Assembly (NCBI RefSeq): GCF_027594545.1
Contig: NZ_CP115160.1
Span: forward strand, 2,365,001 to 2,429,000
Source of the DNA: Algoriphagus sp. TR-M9
Lineage (GTDB): Bacteria > Bacteroidota > Bacteroidia > Cytophagales > Cyclobacteriaceae
Length of the DNA stretch: 64,000 bases
Reading direction: 5' to 3'
The number at the start of each line of letters is the position of its first letter. Position 1 is the first letter of the stretch. Below, in pieces: positions 55,131-62,866 of this stretch. The notes below the pieces were generated by a model. The model had not been told where the DNA came from. It worked only from the letters and a program-made list of their open reading frames with translations, and searched no databases. The position numbers were made by a program, and so were the translations under genes.

Positions 55131-56216
55131 ATGAGAATAATCGCATTCCTAGTTTTCCTGCTTTTAGTCAGCCCTGCTTTGGCACAAGAATACGTTTTAG
55201 ATCTTGCTACCACAGTGTCAAAGATGGCAGAACGGAAATATGATTTTTCTGATATCATTGACGCAAGAGCAGAAAAGGCCATAGGGATAGTTTACAGCGA
55301 TAGAAGGGACAAGCTTCCGGTATCTTTTGAGTCCTCTATGACCAGAGATCTGCTTATTTTCTACAGGCAATTTTACACCGCCTCCCCTAGTTCAGCTCAT
55401 CAGATTCAAGTCAAAGTGTATAATTTTGACCTGAAGGAAATTTACCAAGCCGATAGCAAGCTGTATCGGGGAAATGTACAGTTGAGCCTAGGCTTTTTTG
55501 CCGAAGGAAACGCTAAGCCTGTGCATCTGGTGGATTACAATGGATCTTTGGAGTACAGACGGTCGCCAGGTAAACTCAATAATATCAATGAGGTAGTCCG
55601 AAACTTATTTCAGAAAAGCTGGGAATTCTTTGATGCCTGGATTCAGACCCAGGAGCTGAATCACAGAGAATTGGCGGAAGAAGTGATCCTAAAGGTTTTT
55701 GACCCCATACGTCCAAGTAGCAGGGATACTGTTTTTTACGATCCGGAGCGCCCATTGACCTGGGAGGATTTTACAGACCGTCCCAAGCCCTTTAGTAAGA
55801 ACAATGCGACTATTTTTGCCAGTTTTTCCATAGAAGGGTCCGGCAATATGGAGTCCGGCTCCATACAGCAGGAAGTACACGTAAAAGCCTACATGCTCCC
55901 CCGTCAATCTTGGGTAAAAGTCAAAAGTGGATACGCTCTAAATCATGAACAAATGCATTTTGACCTGGTGAGGGTGGTCGCAGATCGAATGGTGCGCAAA
56001 CTCAGGCAACTGAACCTTGAGCCTTACCTTTTTGCAGCCAAACTAAACGATCTGTACCTGGATGCATACCGGGAAATGAATAAAGTACAAGAAGCGTATG
56101 ATAGCCAGACCCGCCACGGGTTAGACGAAAACATGCAGGCTAAATGGAACCTAATCATCCAAGAGGCCTTAACGGGAAATTACCTAAAACTAGAGGCGCA
56201 AGCAGGAATTGAGTAA
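55131..56216 (+). CDS. DUF922-like secreted protein with HExxH-like motif
   Basis: 361 residues with a signal peptide (1-18, VSPALAQ). The C-terminal half carries YALNHEQMHFDLVRVVADR, an HE-x-x-H zinc-type motif, and later YDSQTRHGLDENMQAKW, together the hallmark of DUF922 metal-dependent peptidase-like proteins. The N-terminal half has a charged, beta-rich region with no clear family. Probably a periplasmic metallohydrolase; the substrate is unknown. It is transcribed away from the YjdM gene. Confidence 0.78.
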   Translation: MRIIAFLVFLLLVSPALAQEYVLDLATTVSKMAERKYDFSDIIDARAEKAIGIVYSDRRDKLPVSFESSMTRDLLIFYRQFYTASPSSAHQIQVKVYNFDLKEIYQADSKLYRGNVQLSLGFFAEGNAKPVHLVDYNGSLEYRRSPGKLNNINEVVRNLFQKSWEFFDAWIQTQELNHRELAEEVILKVFDPIRPSSRDTVFYDPERPLTWEDFTDRPKPFSKNNATIFASFSIEGSGNMESGSIQQEVHVKAYMLPRQSWVKVKSGYALNHEQMHFDLVRVVADRMVRKLRQLNLEPYLFAAKLNDLYLDAYREMNKVQEAYDSQTRHGLDENMQAKWNLIIQEALTGNYLKLEAQAGIE

Positions 56217-56331
56217 GCTGGTAAGGTATTTGGATTTAAACAAGGGTATATTTAGGAAGGTGAGCACCTTAGTGGTCCTACCTCCAATGGAAATTTTGTA
56301 AATTCTTACCTTGAACTGAATTAAGATAATT

Positions 56332-56616
56332 ATGAACCTTGACGAACAACAACAATATCAGCTGGCCTATAGAATGGTGGAGCGTAAGCAAATGAGAAAT
56401 AAGTTCGCTAAAAAACTCCTCACCTTTGCGGCTGTAAATGCAGGTCTGGTTTTCCTTGATTTTCGGAGGAAAAGCGGAAGACACTGGTCCTTATTGACTA
56501 TGACCGGTTGGGGCTTGAGCTTATTATCTGAGTATGAATGGGAAAAAAGAACCTTTGATAAGGCTATGCTGAAAAAAGAAAAAGATACGGTCTCTATCCT
56601 GAAAAAGATCCAGTAA
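56332..56616 (+). CDS. small hypothetical protein with hydrophobic centre
   Basis: 94 residues, basic. There is no signal peptide. A moderately hydrophobic stretch (FAAVNAGLVFLDF) and a second one near 60-75 (WSLLTMTGWGLSLLSEY) suggest two short membrane segments or a hairpin. I recognise no family; 2TM-type small proteins are one possibility. It starts 115 bases after the DUF922-like gene. Confidence 0.55.
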   Translation: MNLDEQQQYQLAYRMVERKQMRNKFAKKLLTFAAVNAGLVFLDFRRKSGRHWSLLTMTGWGLSLLSEYEWEKRTFDKAMLKKEKDTVSILKKIQ

Positions 56617-56801
56617 TTCCAGCTTCTTTAGTTGTTTTTTCTCCGGGTTTTTAGGCTAAGAACGAGCAAAGGCAGTCCCGAGATGTTCATTTTTTCTGGA
56701 ATTTCTGCCGAAATAACTCCTCAGGAAAAGGGGAAAAAATTGTCCAAGCTGGGCAATTTTCAATCGGTTTTACCAAATCCGGATGGCTAAACCCAATAAA
56801 T

Positions 56802-56827
56802 AAAAAACCCGGCCGAAGCCGGGTTTT
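56802..56827 (-). terminator. terminator of the DUF4097 gene
   Basis: AAACCCGGC (56805-56813) and GCCGGGTTT (56818-56826) form a 9-bp stem with a CGAA loop and an A run on the left (T run on the minus strand). It lies 25 bases beyond the stop of the lipoprotein gene. Confidence 0.88.
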
Positions 56828-56850
56828 GGGGTGATGTGAACAACTTTTCA

Positions 56851-57795
56851 CTAGTTCCTTATTTCTATGTTGCCACTAGAGACAACACCTGACACGGTAT
56901 AAGGAGAACCGTTATCTATTTTTAATACTTTAGAAGCCCTGCTTTCGCCCACTTTCAGATTTCCGCTAGAACTTCGGAGATCGAAGTTGAAGTCTGCCAG
57001 ATCAGAATCCGTCTGAATCCTGAAATTGCCAGAATTCCCTTCTAAAATGGTATTAGGGCCGAGATAGGAATCAGATACCGTATAATTTCCAGAAGAAATT
57101 TTAAGCTTCCCGATTTCTTGTACCCTGTCTAATTTACCATTGCCTGAGTTCAGAGCGCTATTTACTACCCCGGTTACTCGGTCAAACGTAAAATTGCCAC
57201 TTGAGCCCACTGCGTTAATATTACCATCCAAATCCGTCACTCGGGCATTTCCAGATGAAATCTCCAGGGCTACATTTCCGGTCAAATCGTCTGCTTCAAT
57301 CTTTCCTGAACTTATCTTTAACAGGATCTCATCTGCATGAATCCCTGCCAGAGTCAAATTGCCGGATCCTCCCTCAAAGTTGAATTCCGGTGATTCCACT
57401 TCCTGTACTCGTATATTTCCCGAACCTACCTCAATATCCATATTCATGCCCATAGGACCAGTCAGATTAACATATCCCCGGTGATTCCCAGTACCGCTAC
57501 CATGCCGCTCTAGAAAGATCACTAACTTATCCTCCTCTACCCTATATTCTATGGTAAATCGGCCTGGCCTACTGGACTCCAAAGCTGCTGTTAAATCCAC
57601 AGCACTTGCACCTTCCTGTCCCTGGTAGTTTACATCCAGAAACCCAGATTCAATTTCTATGGAATTAATTCCTTCAAATTCCTGGTCTATACTCTGCACC
57701 AACTCCATGTTGAGGTCACAGGAACTGAGTAATCCCATGCCAAGTACTAGGGTCAATAGCAAACTCTGACTTCGATCAAATTTCAAATACTTCAT
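56851..57795 (-). CDS. DUF4097 beta-helix lipoprotein
   Basis: 314 residues with a lipobox (GLLSSC, Cys26). The rest is a repeated right-handed beta-helix of about 20-residue rungs, each marked by SGN or SGK: EVGSGNIRVQEV, GGSGNLTLAGI, ISSGKIEADDL, ISSGNARVTDL, GSSGNFTFDRV, LNSGNGKLDRV, ISSGNYTVSDS, GNSGNFRIQTD, SSSGNLKVGES and VSSGNIEIRN. This is the DUF4097/GIN-domain layout, often surface-associated. Function is unknown; a role in envelope stress or adhesion is guessed for the family. A perfect palindrome and a Crp/Fnr-like site lie upstream. Confidence 0.85.
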   Translation of the reverse strand: MKYLKFDRSQSLLLTLVLGMGLLSSCDLNMELVQSIDQEFEGINSIEIESGFLDVNYQGQEGASAVDLTAALESSRPGRFTIEYRVEEDKLVIFLERHGSGTGNHRGYVNLTGPMGMNMDIEVGSGNIRVQEVESPEFNFEGGSGNLTLAGIHADEILLKISSGKIEADDLTGNVALEISSGNARVTDLDGNINAVGSSGNFTFDRVTGVVNSALNSGNGKLDRVQEIGKLKISSGNYTVSDSYLGPNTILEGNSGNFRIQTDSDLADFNFDLRSSSGNLKVGESRASKVLKIDNGSPYTVSGVVSSGNIEIRN

Positions 57796-57815
57796 AATTT
57801 TAAAGCTTAACGATA

Positions 57816-57839
57816 TAATATTTTACTTTTAAAATATTA
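57816..57839. repeat. 10-bp perfect inverted repeat upstream of DUF4097 gene
   Basis: TAATATTTTA (57816-57825) and TAAAATATTA (57830-57839) with a CTTT loop, 21 bases before the ATG on the minus strand. It may be an operator or a leader hairpin; AT-rich chance remains possible. Confidence 0.4.
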
Positions 57840-57903
57840 CTACTCGTCATGCATACAAATATACGGGGCTTGTCCTTAATCTGTTTAATCACCTGAGCAT
57901 TAA

Positions 57904-57917
57904 TTGATTTAGGTCAA
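57904..57917. promoter_or_regulatory. candidate Crp/Fnr-family operator
   Basis: TTGATTTAGGTCAA at 57904-57917 matches the Fnr/Crp-type palindrome TTGATnnnnATCAA at all but one position. It lies in the 296-base gap between the divergent DUF4097 lipoprotein (109 bases away) and the monooxygenase gene (174 bases away). The rest of this gap shows no other clear element. Confidence 0.45.
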
Positions 57918-58091
57918 ACTGCACATCTTCTGCACGGGGGCAGTAATAGATAGATTCCTGGCAGCAGCTGATTATAGTTCTTAACTTTTGCGTATTTTTC
58001 AGTGAAATCGAAAAACAATCAGACACTTGCCTTAGCCTCTATAAAGCTTAAGACAAGCTTAGATTAATTTACCCCTACTCCTTGAGAAAAA

Positions 58092-58409
58092 ATGATTGCA
58101 AAAACTCCCAAACCACCCTATTACGCGGTTATTTTCACCAATATCAGAACAGAAATAGAGGAACTTTATGCAGAAACAGCCGAAGAAATGCTACGCCTGG
58201 CAGCAGATCAGGAAGGCTATCTAGGGCATGAAAGTGTCAGAGATGGTCTGGGTATCACTATTAGTTATTGGGCAAGTGAAAAATCCATTCTCAACTGGAA
58301 GCAGCAAACAGATCATCTGCTGGCGCAAAGAATGGGCCGTGAGAAATGGTATAAGGCATACAAAACCAGAGTCTGTATGGTGGAAAGGGACTATGGATTC
58401 TCTAAGTAA
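58092..58409 (+). CDS. antibiotic biosynthesis monooxygenase (ABM) family protein
   Basis: 105 residues of the dimeric alpha/beta-barrel ABM family. YYAVIFTNIRTEIEELYAETAEEMLRLA opens it, QEGYLGHESVRDGLGITISYWASEKSILNWK is the hallmark central part (the 'S.W.s.e....W' pattern), and EKWYKAYKTRVCMVERDYGF ends it. Members oxidise quinone-like or haem-like substrates, or act as stress proteins; the substrate is unknown. Its neighbour on the other strand is the DUF4097 lipoprotein. Confidence 0.88.
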   Translation: MIAKTPKPPYYAVIFTNIRTEIEELYAETAEEMLRLAADQEGYLGHESVRDGLGITISYWASEKSILNWKQQTDHLLAQRMGREKWYKAYKTRVCMVERDYGFSK

Positions 58410-58417
58410 GCTTTGGG

Positions 58418-58990
58418 CTAAAAAGCATACCCAAAGCCCACACCTCCATACAATGGCCAAAATCCATTGTTATTGAATATGGGGTTAATATTTATTTTCC
58501 AAGTAAATCCCCCATCAGTAGGCACTCTTCTGTACCCGAAGTTCAAGGTCCCCATCAAACTAGGAGATCCATCTACGTCCAGGATAAAATTATAACCATA
58601 AGATTCGTAAGAATTACAGATATATTGCCCGGAATCCTCATCGAAATACCCATCTATACAGTAGGTATCGTTATCCTCCGAAAAAGCGAAAAATGTAGCC
58701 CCCACTCCTATTTCAAAGTAATGTGGACCTTTACCCATTAATTTATTGACCTGCACAGGTAAGGAAAAAAAGGAATCTCCATCCATGGCATACCCGCCAA
58801 AACCCACTCTCATACCCCAAGAATCGACTTTGGTCTGGTCAAATCTAAAATCATAATTAAAACTATATGGAAGACCTGCTCCACCTAGCTCCACGTAAAT
58901 TGATTTGGTAGGCGGCAAACTTTCTTCACCTTGTGCGAAAAGAGCAAAACTGAAAAAACACAGCAATAATGCTAAAAGGGTAGTTTTCAT
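58418..58990 (-). CDS. small outer-membrane protein, hypothetical
   Basis: 190 residues with a signal peptide (1-19, FFSFALFAQ). The mature chain shows alternating strands (SIYVELGGAGLPYSFNYDFRF, YFEIGVGATFFAF, LYGGVGFGYAF) typical of an 8-strand barrel, ending in Phe, and two Cys in a loop (CIDGYFDEDSGQYIC) likely to form a disulphide. This type of orphan outer-membrane protein is common in Bacteroidota. No function can be given. Convergent with the ABM gene, 8 bases apart. Confidence 0.72.
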   Translation of the reverse strand: MKTTLLALLLCFFSFALFAQGEESLPPTKSIYVELGGAGLPYSFNYDFRFDQTKVDSWGMRVGFGGYAMDGDSFFSLPVQVNKLMGKGPHYFEIGVGATFFAFSEDNDTYCIDGYFDEDSGQYICNSYESYGYNFILDVDGSPSLMGTLNFGYRRVPTDGGFTWKININPIFNNNGFWPLYGGVGFGYAF

Positions 58991-59134
58991 AGTTGGTTAT
59001 TTTAGAAATATTAATACAATTTTACGCTTTCTATCTCGCATAGATTTAAAGTATTGCTTAAATTTTAAATAATTTTCAATTATTGATTCAAGCCACTTAA
59101 TCAATTTATACCAACTTACGCCACACTATAAACC

Positions 59135-59731
59135 ATGAAAATCAGCACTCACCCCAAATTCAAACTGACAGTCATCCTGATGGGACTGTATATGAGTATG
59201 ATGGTATTGGTATCCTGCATGGATGAGGTTGACCCTGATCCAATGGGTACCTGCTCCTCTACTCAAAATGCGAATGCCATTGACCTAAAAGTCAAATATG
59301 GACCATACCTTGGTAGTTCATTTGCTACTGAGAGCGATAAAATCCCATTTAGTGAATTTGTGTACTATATTGAACTCTTTCCTGAGGTGATTGCAGAAAC
59401 TAAAGGTCAGGCAGGATTTCCAGGTAGGGCCTATGCGCTTTCCTGTGTTGCTATATATAATTTCAAAAACATTACAAGAATAGCAATTGAACTGACCGAA
59501 CCTTTCAAAGAAATACCTGCAGGCACAGATATTTCAACTCTTTTTCTGAATGGTAGACAAGAAAAATTATCGGATATGGAAAATTTTGAAGGGTTAACTC
59601 AATTCCTTGAATTCAAGTTTGACTTTGTGCCGGAAAACAACTCCCAGCTGAAAACCAAGACCATTCTTTATCTCAACGATGGAACCCAAAAGTCCTTTGA
59701 GTCCACCTCTCCGGTATTCTTAACCAACTAA
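59135..59731 (+). CDS. hypothetical lipoprotein
   Basis: 198 residues with a lipobox (MVLVSC, Cys29). The mature part has AIDLKVKYGPYLGSSFATES, YALSCVAIYNFKNITRIAIEL and a C-terminal beta region. I do not recognise a family. It lies 4 bases before the alpha/beta hydrolase gene, so the two are likely cotranscribed. Confidence 0.65.
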   Translation: MKISTHPKFKLTVILMGLYMSMMVLVSCMDEVDPDPMGTCSSTQNANAIDLKVKYGPYLGSSFATESDKIPFSEFVYYIELFPEVIAETKGQAGFPGRAYALSCVAIYNFKNITRIAIELTEPFKEIPAGTDISTLFLNGRQEKLSDMENFEGLTQFLEFKFDFVPENNSQLKTKTILYLNDGTQKSFESTSPVFLTN

Positions 59732-59735
59732 TCTT

Positions 59736-60806
59736 ATGTTACGCAAGATTTTTCTAGGTATTTTCGCTTTGGCCATGATTCTGGCCATTACTTACATGCT
59801 GGGGCCCAAGCTCAATAAAGAAACTTTGACCATATCATATCCTGAGGTTCCTACCCGGGTAGCAGAATTAGAAGAATACATCCACCAGCGTGAAGATTCT
59901 GTGATAGGTTTAAAGGAAGGAAACCAAGCATACATCCATTGGGCAGACAGCAGCAATAAGCGCAAAACGCCCTACTCCATAGTGTACATACACGGCTTTG
60001 GCGCCAGCCCCATGGAAGGCGATCCGGTGCACCGCTTTGTGGCATCACATTTTGGGGCCAACCTCTTTGTGACCAGGCTTCCCGAGCATGGAATCCGAAG
60101 AGAAAATGGAATGGAGTATCTGTCTCCGCAGGCCTTGGCAGACGCAGCAGGCGAAGCCTATCAGATCGGCAAAAGCTTGGGTGACGAGGTAATCGTAATC
60201 GGGACTTCTATGGGCGGTGCCCTGACTTTACTTTTGGCCAGTCAGCAGCCAGATATCAAAGCAGTGGCTGTTTATTCCCCGGCTATCCGCGATTATGGTA
60301 ATAAACTGGAAGCGCTATTCTCACCTTGGAGTGGAAAGTTAATGGAAAAAACCATGATGGAAAACAGTGTAATCCATCAGCAGCGAGAAGGCGAAAAAGC
60401 CGCTTATTGGTCGGAACATTACCATCTACATGCCTATGAAAGCCTGGCTCAGATTCTCTATGGCAATATGACCCCTGCTACCTTCGAGAAGATCAAGCAG
60501 CCATTGTTTCTGGCCTATTATTACAAAGATGAGGAAGCTCAGGATCGGGTAGTTTCTGTGCCGGAAATGAAGAAAATGTATGAAGAACTGGGAACTCCAG
60601 AATCACTCAAAAGAGAAAGAGCATTTCCCAATGCCGGCGACCACGTGATTGCGAGCTCTATTACCTCCGGAGACTGGGAGGGCGTCATGTTTGCTACTAT
60701 AGATTTTCTGGAAAAAGTGGTGGGAATACCTGCAAAACCTGAATACCAGGAAATGATAGACGGATTGATGGAGGTGCAGGATTCTATGGGGAAAATAGAA
60801 CAATAA
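59736..60806 (+). CDS. alpha/beta hydrolase
   Basis: A 356-residue enzyme with an N-terminal membrane anchor or signal (LGIFALAMILAITYMLG). The oxyanion strand is SIVYIHGFGASPMEG, the nucleophile elbow is GTSMGGAL (G-x-S-x-G) and the late catalytic His is in NAGDHVIASS; Asp is likely in EAQDRVVSVPE. The fold is typical of esterases and lipases of the Bacteroidota envelope. The substrate is unknown. It probably shares a transcript with the lipoprotein gene 4 bases upstream. Confidence 0.88.
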   Translation: MLRKIFLGIFALAMILAITYMLGPKLNKETLTISYPEVPTRVAELEEYIHQREDSVIGLKEGNQAYIHWADSSNKRKTPYSIVYIHGFGASPMEGDPVHRFVASHFGANLFVTRLPEHGIRRENGMEYLSPQALADAAGEAYQIGKSLGDEVIVIGTSMGGALTLLLASQQPDIKAVAVYSPAIRDYGNKLEALFSPWSGKLMEKTMMENSVIHQQREGEKAAYWSEHYHLHAYESLAQILYGNMTPATFEKIKQPLFLAYYYKDEEAQDRVVSVPEMKKMYEELGTPESLKRERAFPNAGDHVIASSITSGDWEGVMFATIDFLEKVVGIPAKPEYQEMIDGLMEVQDSMGKIEQ

Positions 60807-60865
60807 AAGTCTCAGAAATATCTAAAAGCAGGTCCGGCAAGCTGAAAAACGCAATCCAGACCTGT

Positions 60866-62773
60866 TTATTCTTTACCAAAAATCTGTCGAAAAGGAACTG
60901 CCGGCAGTCCTAAATGATTAATCAAGTTAACCTCCGGATTATCAGCCCAGGCATATCGAATTTCTCCAGATTCCATGCCTGGAGGAAGGGCAATGCTGAT
61001 TTTATCTTTGCCAACTAGTGCAGCCTCAGCCACTTCAAACTTTCCACCTTCCTTACCGATAATAAATCCTTTTACCTGATCTCCACTTTTTAATTCCAAA
61101 CCCTTACCTACAGATCCAAAACTTAAAATCAAAGATTGCCCGGAAATTTCAAGACTTTTAAATACCGGCCCAGTAGCTAGATTATCTTCTCCATAAGAAA
61201 CTTTTCTGGCCAATAACCAAAGCCTTTCACCCACATCTTTTTTATTTCGCGGGTGGATATCATCGGCTTCACCTATGTCGATAATGGTGGCCATGCCTGT
61301 TTTGGGAAGTTCCAGAGTCTGAGCTTGCGCCTCGCGCAGAAATGCCCAATCGCTAGCTGCCTGAACTTCTTGCCTTTCCATGAAATTAGCCAGCTGTACA
61401 AAAAGAAATGGTAACTCTCCCTGATCCCAGATTTCCCGCCAGTTTTTGATCATCGCAGAAAAAAGCGCCCTATACTCCTCATGCCGACCTGCATTACTTT
61501 CCCCCTGATACCAGAGAAATCCTCTGATAGAGTACTGAGATATCGGCAAAATCATAGCATTATACATCATCCCCGGCATCCAGTTAAACCATTCTACTTT
61601 GGGTAGCACTGGCTCTACCGCTGAGAAAGAATACTTCCAGCCGCCCTCTAGACTGATTTTCTGTTCATTCTGTGTCAGATACATCTCTCCCTGAGCTCCT
61701 ATTCTAGGTTGATTATTCCAGGTGTTGATGGCGCGAATGCTGAGCACATTGGCACCTTCAGAAAGCATACCTGAGGGAATTTCCAAGTCAGGTACATTTA
61801 CCCCCCAATTTTTATAGTGTAGCAATTCTCCATTCAGGTAGAGGTAAGCCATCTGGTCTATAAACGGAAAATGAAGGCTGACTCCCTCCGTAGAATTCAG
61901 CCTGAACTCCTTGCGAACCCATGCAATATCCTGCAGTGGATTGGCACTGGGCAAGTTGATACGCTGCCAATTGCTGTCATCAAATGAAACCGCACTCGCC
62001 TGTCTCGCCAGTAATGAATCTGGCTTAGCTACCATAGAATCACGTTTCTGACGGTTCATCTCATTGGCTTTCAGTTTTTCATCCCAGCTAGCCCTATTTT
62101 CTATGACATCCTCTGCTTGCTCATTGAAGGATCCTTCCATTTCTGCCAGAATTTCTGCATTGGTCCAGCCTTCTACCGGAGTTCCACCCCAGTTGGATTC
62201 TATAACTCCTACCGGTACTTTTTTCTCCAGGTGATTTCGCTTCGCAAAAAACCAGGCCACTGCCGAGAAATCCCTCATATTGACGGAATCTGCCACCTTC
62301 CAGGACCCGCCAACTACATCTTCTAAAGGAACAGCACTGTAGGAATTTGGCACTTTGAAAAACCGGATCTCCTCAAACCCACCTTCATCAAATTCTTCCT
62401 GGGCTCCGATTACTGCTGATTTCAAGTTCCATTCCATGTTGGATTGGCCGCCAGCCACCCACACATCGCCCACGTACACATCATTGATTGCTATCTGATT
62501 GACTTCCAATTTATAAGGACCACCAGCAGGTAGTTTGGGAAGCTTTAATAGCCAGGTACTATCCTCCTCCACAGTACCACTATTGATAGTGCCTGCCAAG
62601 GACACCCTTACATTTTCTCCGGGAATTCCTTTGCCCCAGATCCGTATAGCCTCATCTCGCTGCACCACCATTCCATCAGAAAATAAGCGAGGCAAAGTGA
62701 CTGCAGAATCAAATTTTGATTGATTGCAGGAAAACAATAAGAAAAGGGCAAAAATAATCCAGGGCTGTCTCAT
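60866..62773 (-). CDS. sialate O-acetylesterase family protein, lipoprotein
   Basis: 635 residues from the ATG at 62773. Lipobox LLFSC (Cys16) anchors it to the envelope. The SGNH esterase part has AGGQSNMEWNLKSAV with the nucleophile Ser, WYQGESNAGRHEEYRALF and DIHPRNKKDVGERLWLLA with Asp and His. In between lies a beta-sandwich (SVSLHFPFIDQMAYLYLNGELLHYKNW region). These enzymes remove acetyl esters from sialic acids or from plant hemicelluloses. It lies next to a GH9 endoglucanase, so an acetylated plant polysaccharide is the likely substrate (inference). Confidence 0.92.
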   Translation of the reverse strand: MRQPWIIFALFLLFSCNQSKFDSAVTLPRLFSDGMVVQRDEAIRIWGKGIPGENVRVSLAGTINSGTVEEDSTWLLKLPKLPAGGPYKLEVNQIAINDVYVGDVWVAGGQSNMEWNLKSAVIGAQEEFDEGGFEEIRFFKVPNSYSAVPLEDVVGGSWKVADSVNMRDFSAVAWFFAKRNHLEKKVPVGVIESNWGGTPVEGWTNAEILAEMEGSFNEQAEDVIENRASWDEKLKANEMNRQKRDSMVAKPDSLLARQASAVSFDDSNWQRINLPSANPLQDIAWVRKEFRLNSTEGVSLHFPFIDQMAYLYLNGELLHYKNWGVNVPDLEIPSGMLSEGANVLSIRAINTWNNQPRIGAQGEMYLTQNEQKISLEGGWKYSFSAVEPVLPKVEWFNWMPGMMYNAMILPISQYSIRGFLWYQGESNAGRHEEYRALFSAMIKNWREIWDQGELPFLFVQLANFMERQEVQAASDWAFLREAQAQTLELPKTGMATIIDIGEADDIHPRNKKDVGERLWLLARKVSYGEDNLATGPVFKSLEISGQSLILSFGSVGKGLELKSGDQVKGFIIGKEGGKFEVAEAALVGKDKISIALPPGMESGEIRYAWADNPEVNLINHLGLPAVPFRQIFGKE

Positions 62774-62866
62774 GGGTGAAGTGGTTTCTGAGTGGAATTT
62801 GCTCAAAATTATTGAAACATAGAAGCTAATTTATTCTCAAGCTAGCATTTCAACTTTGACTTTGGC

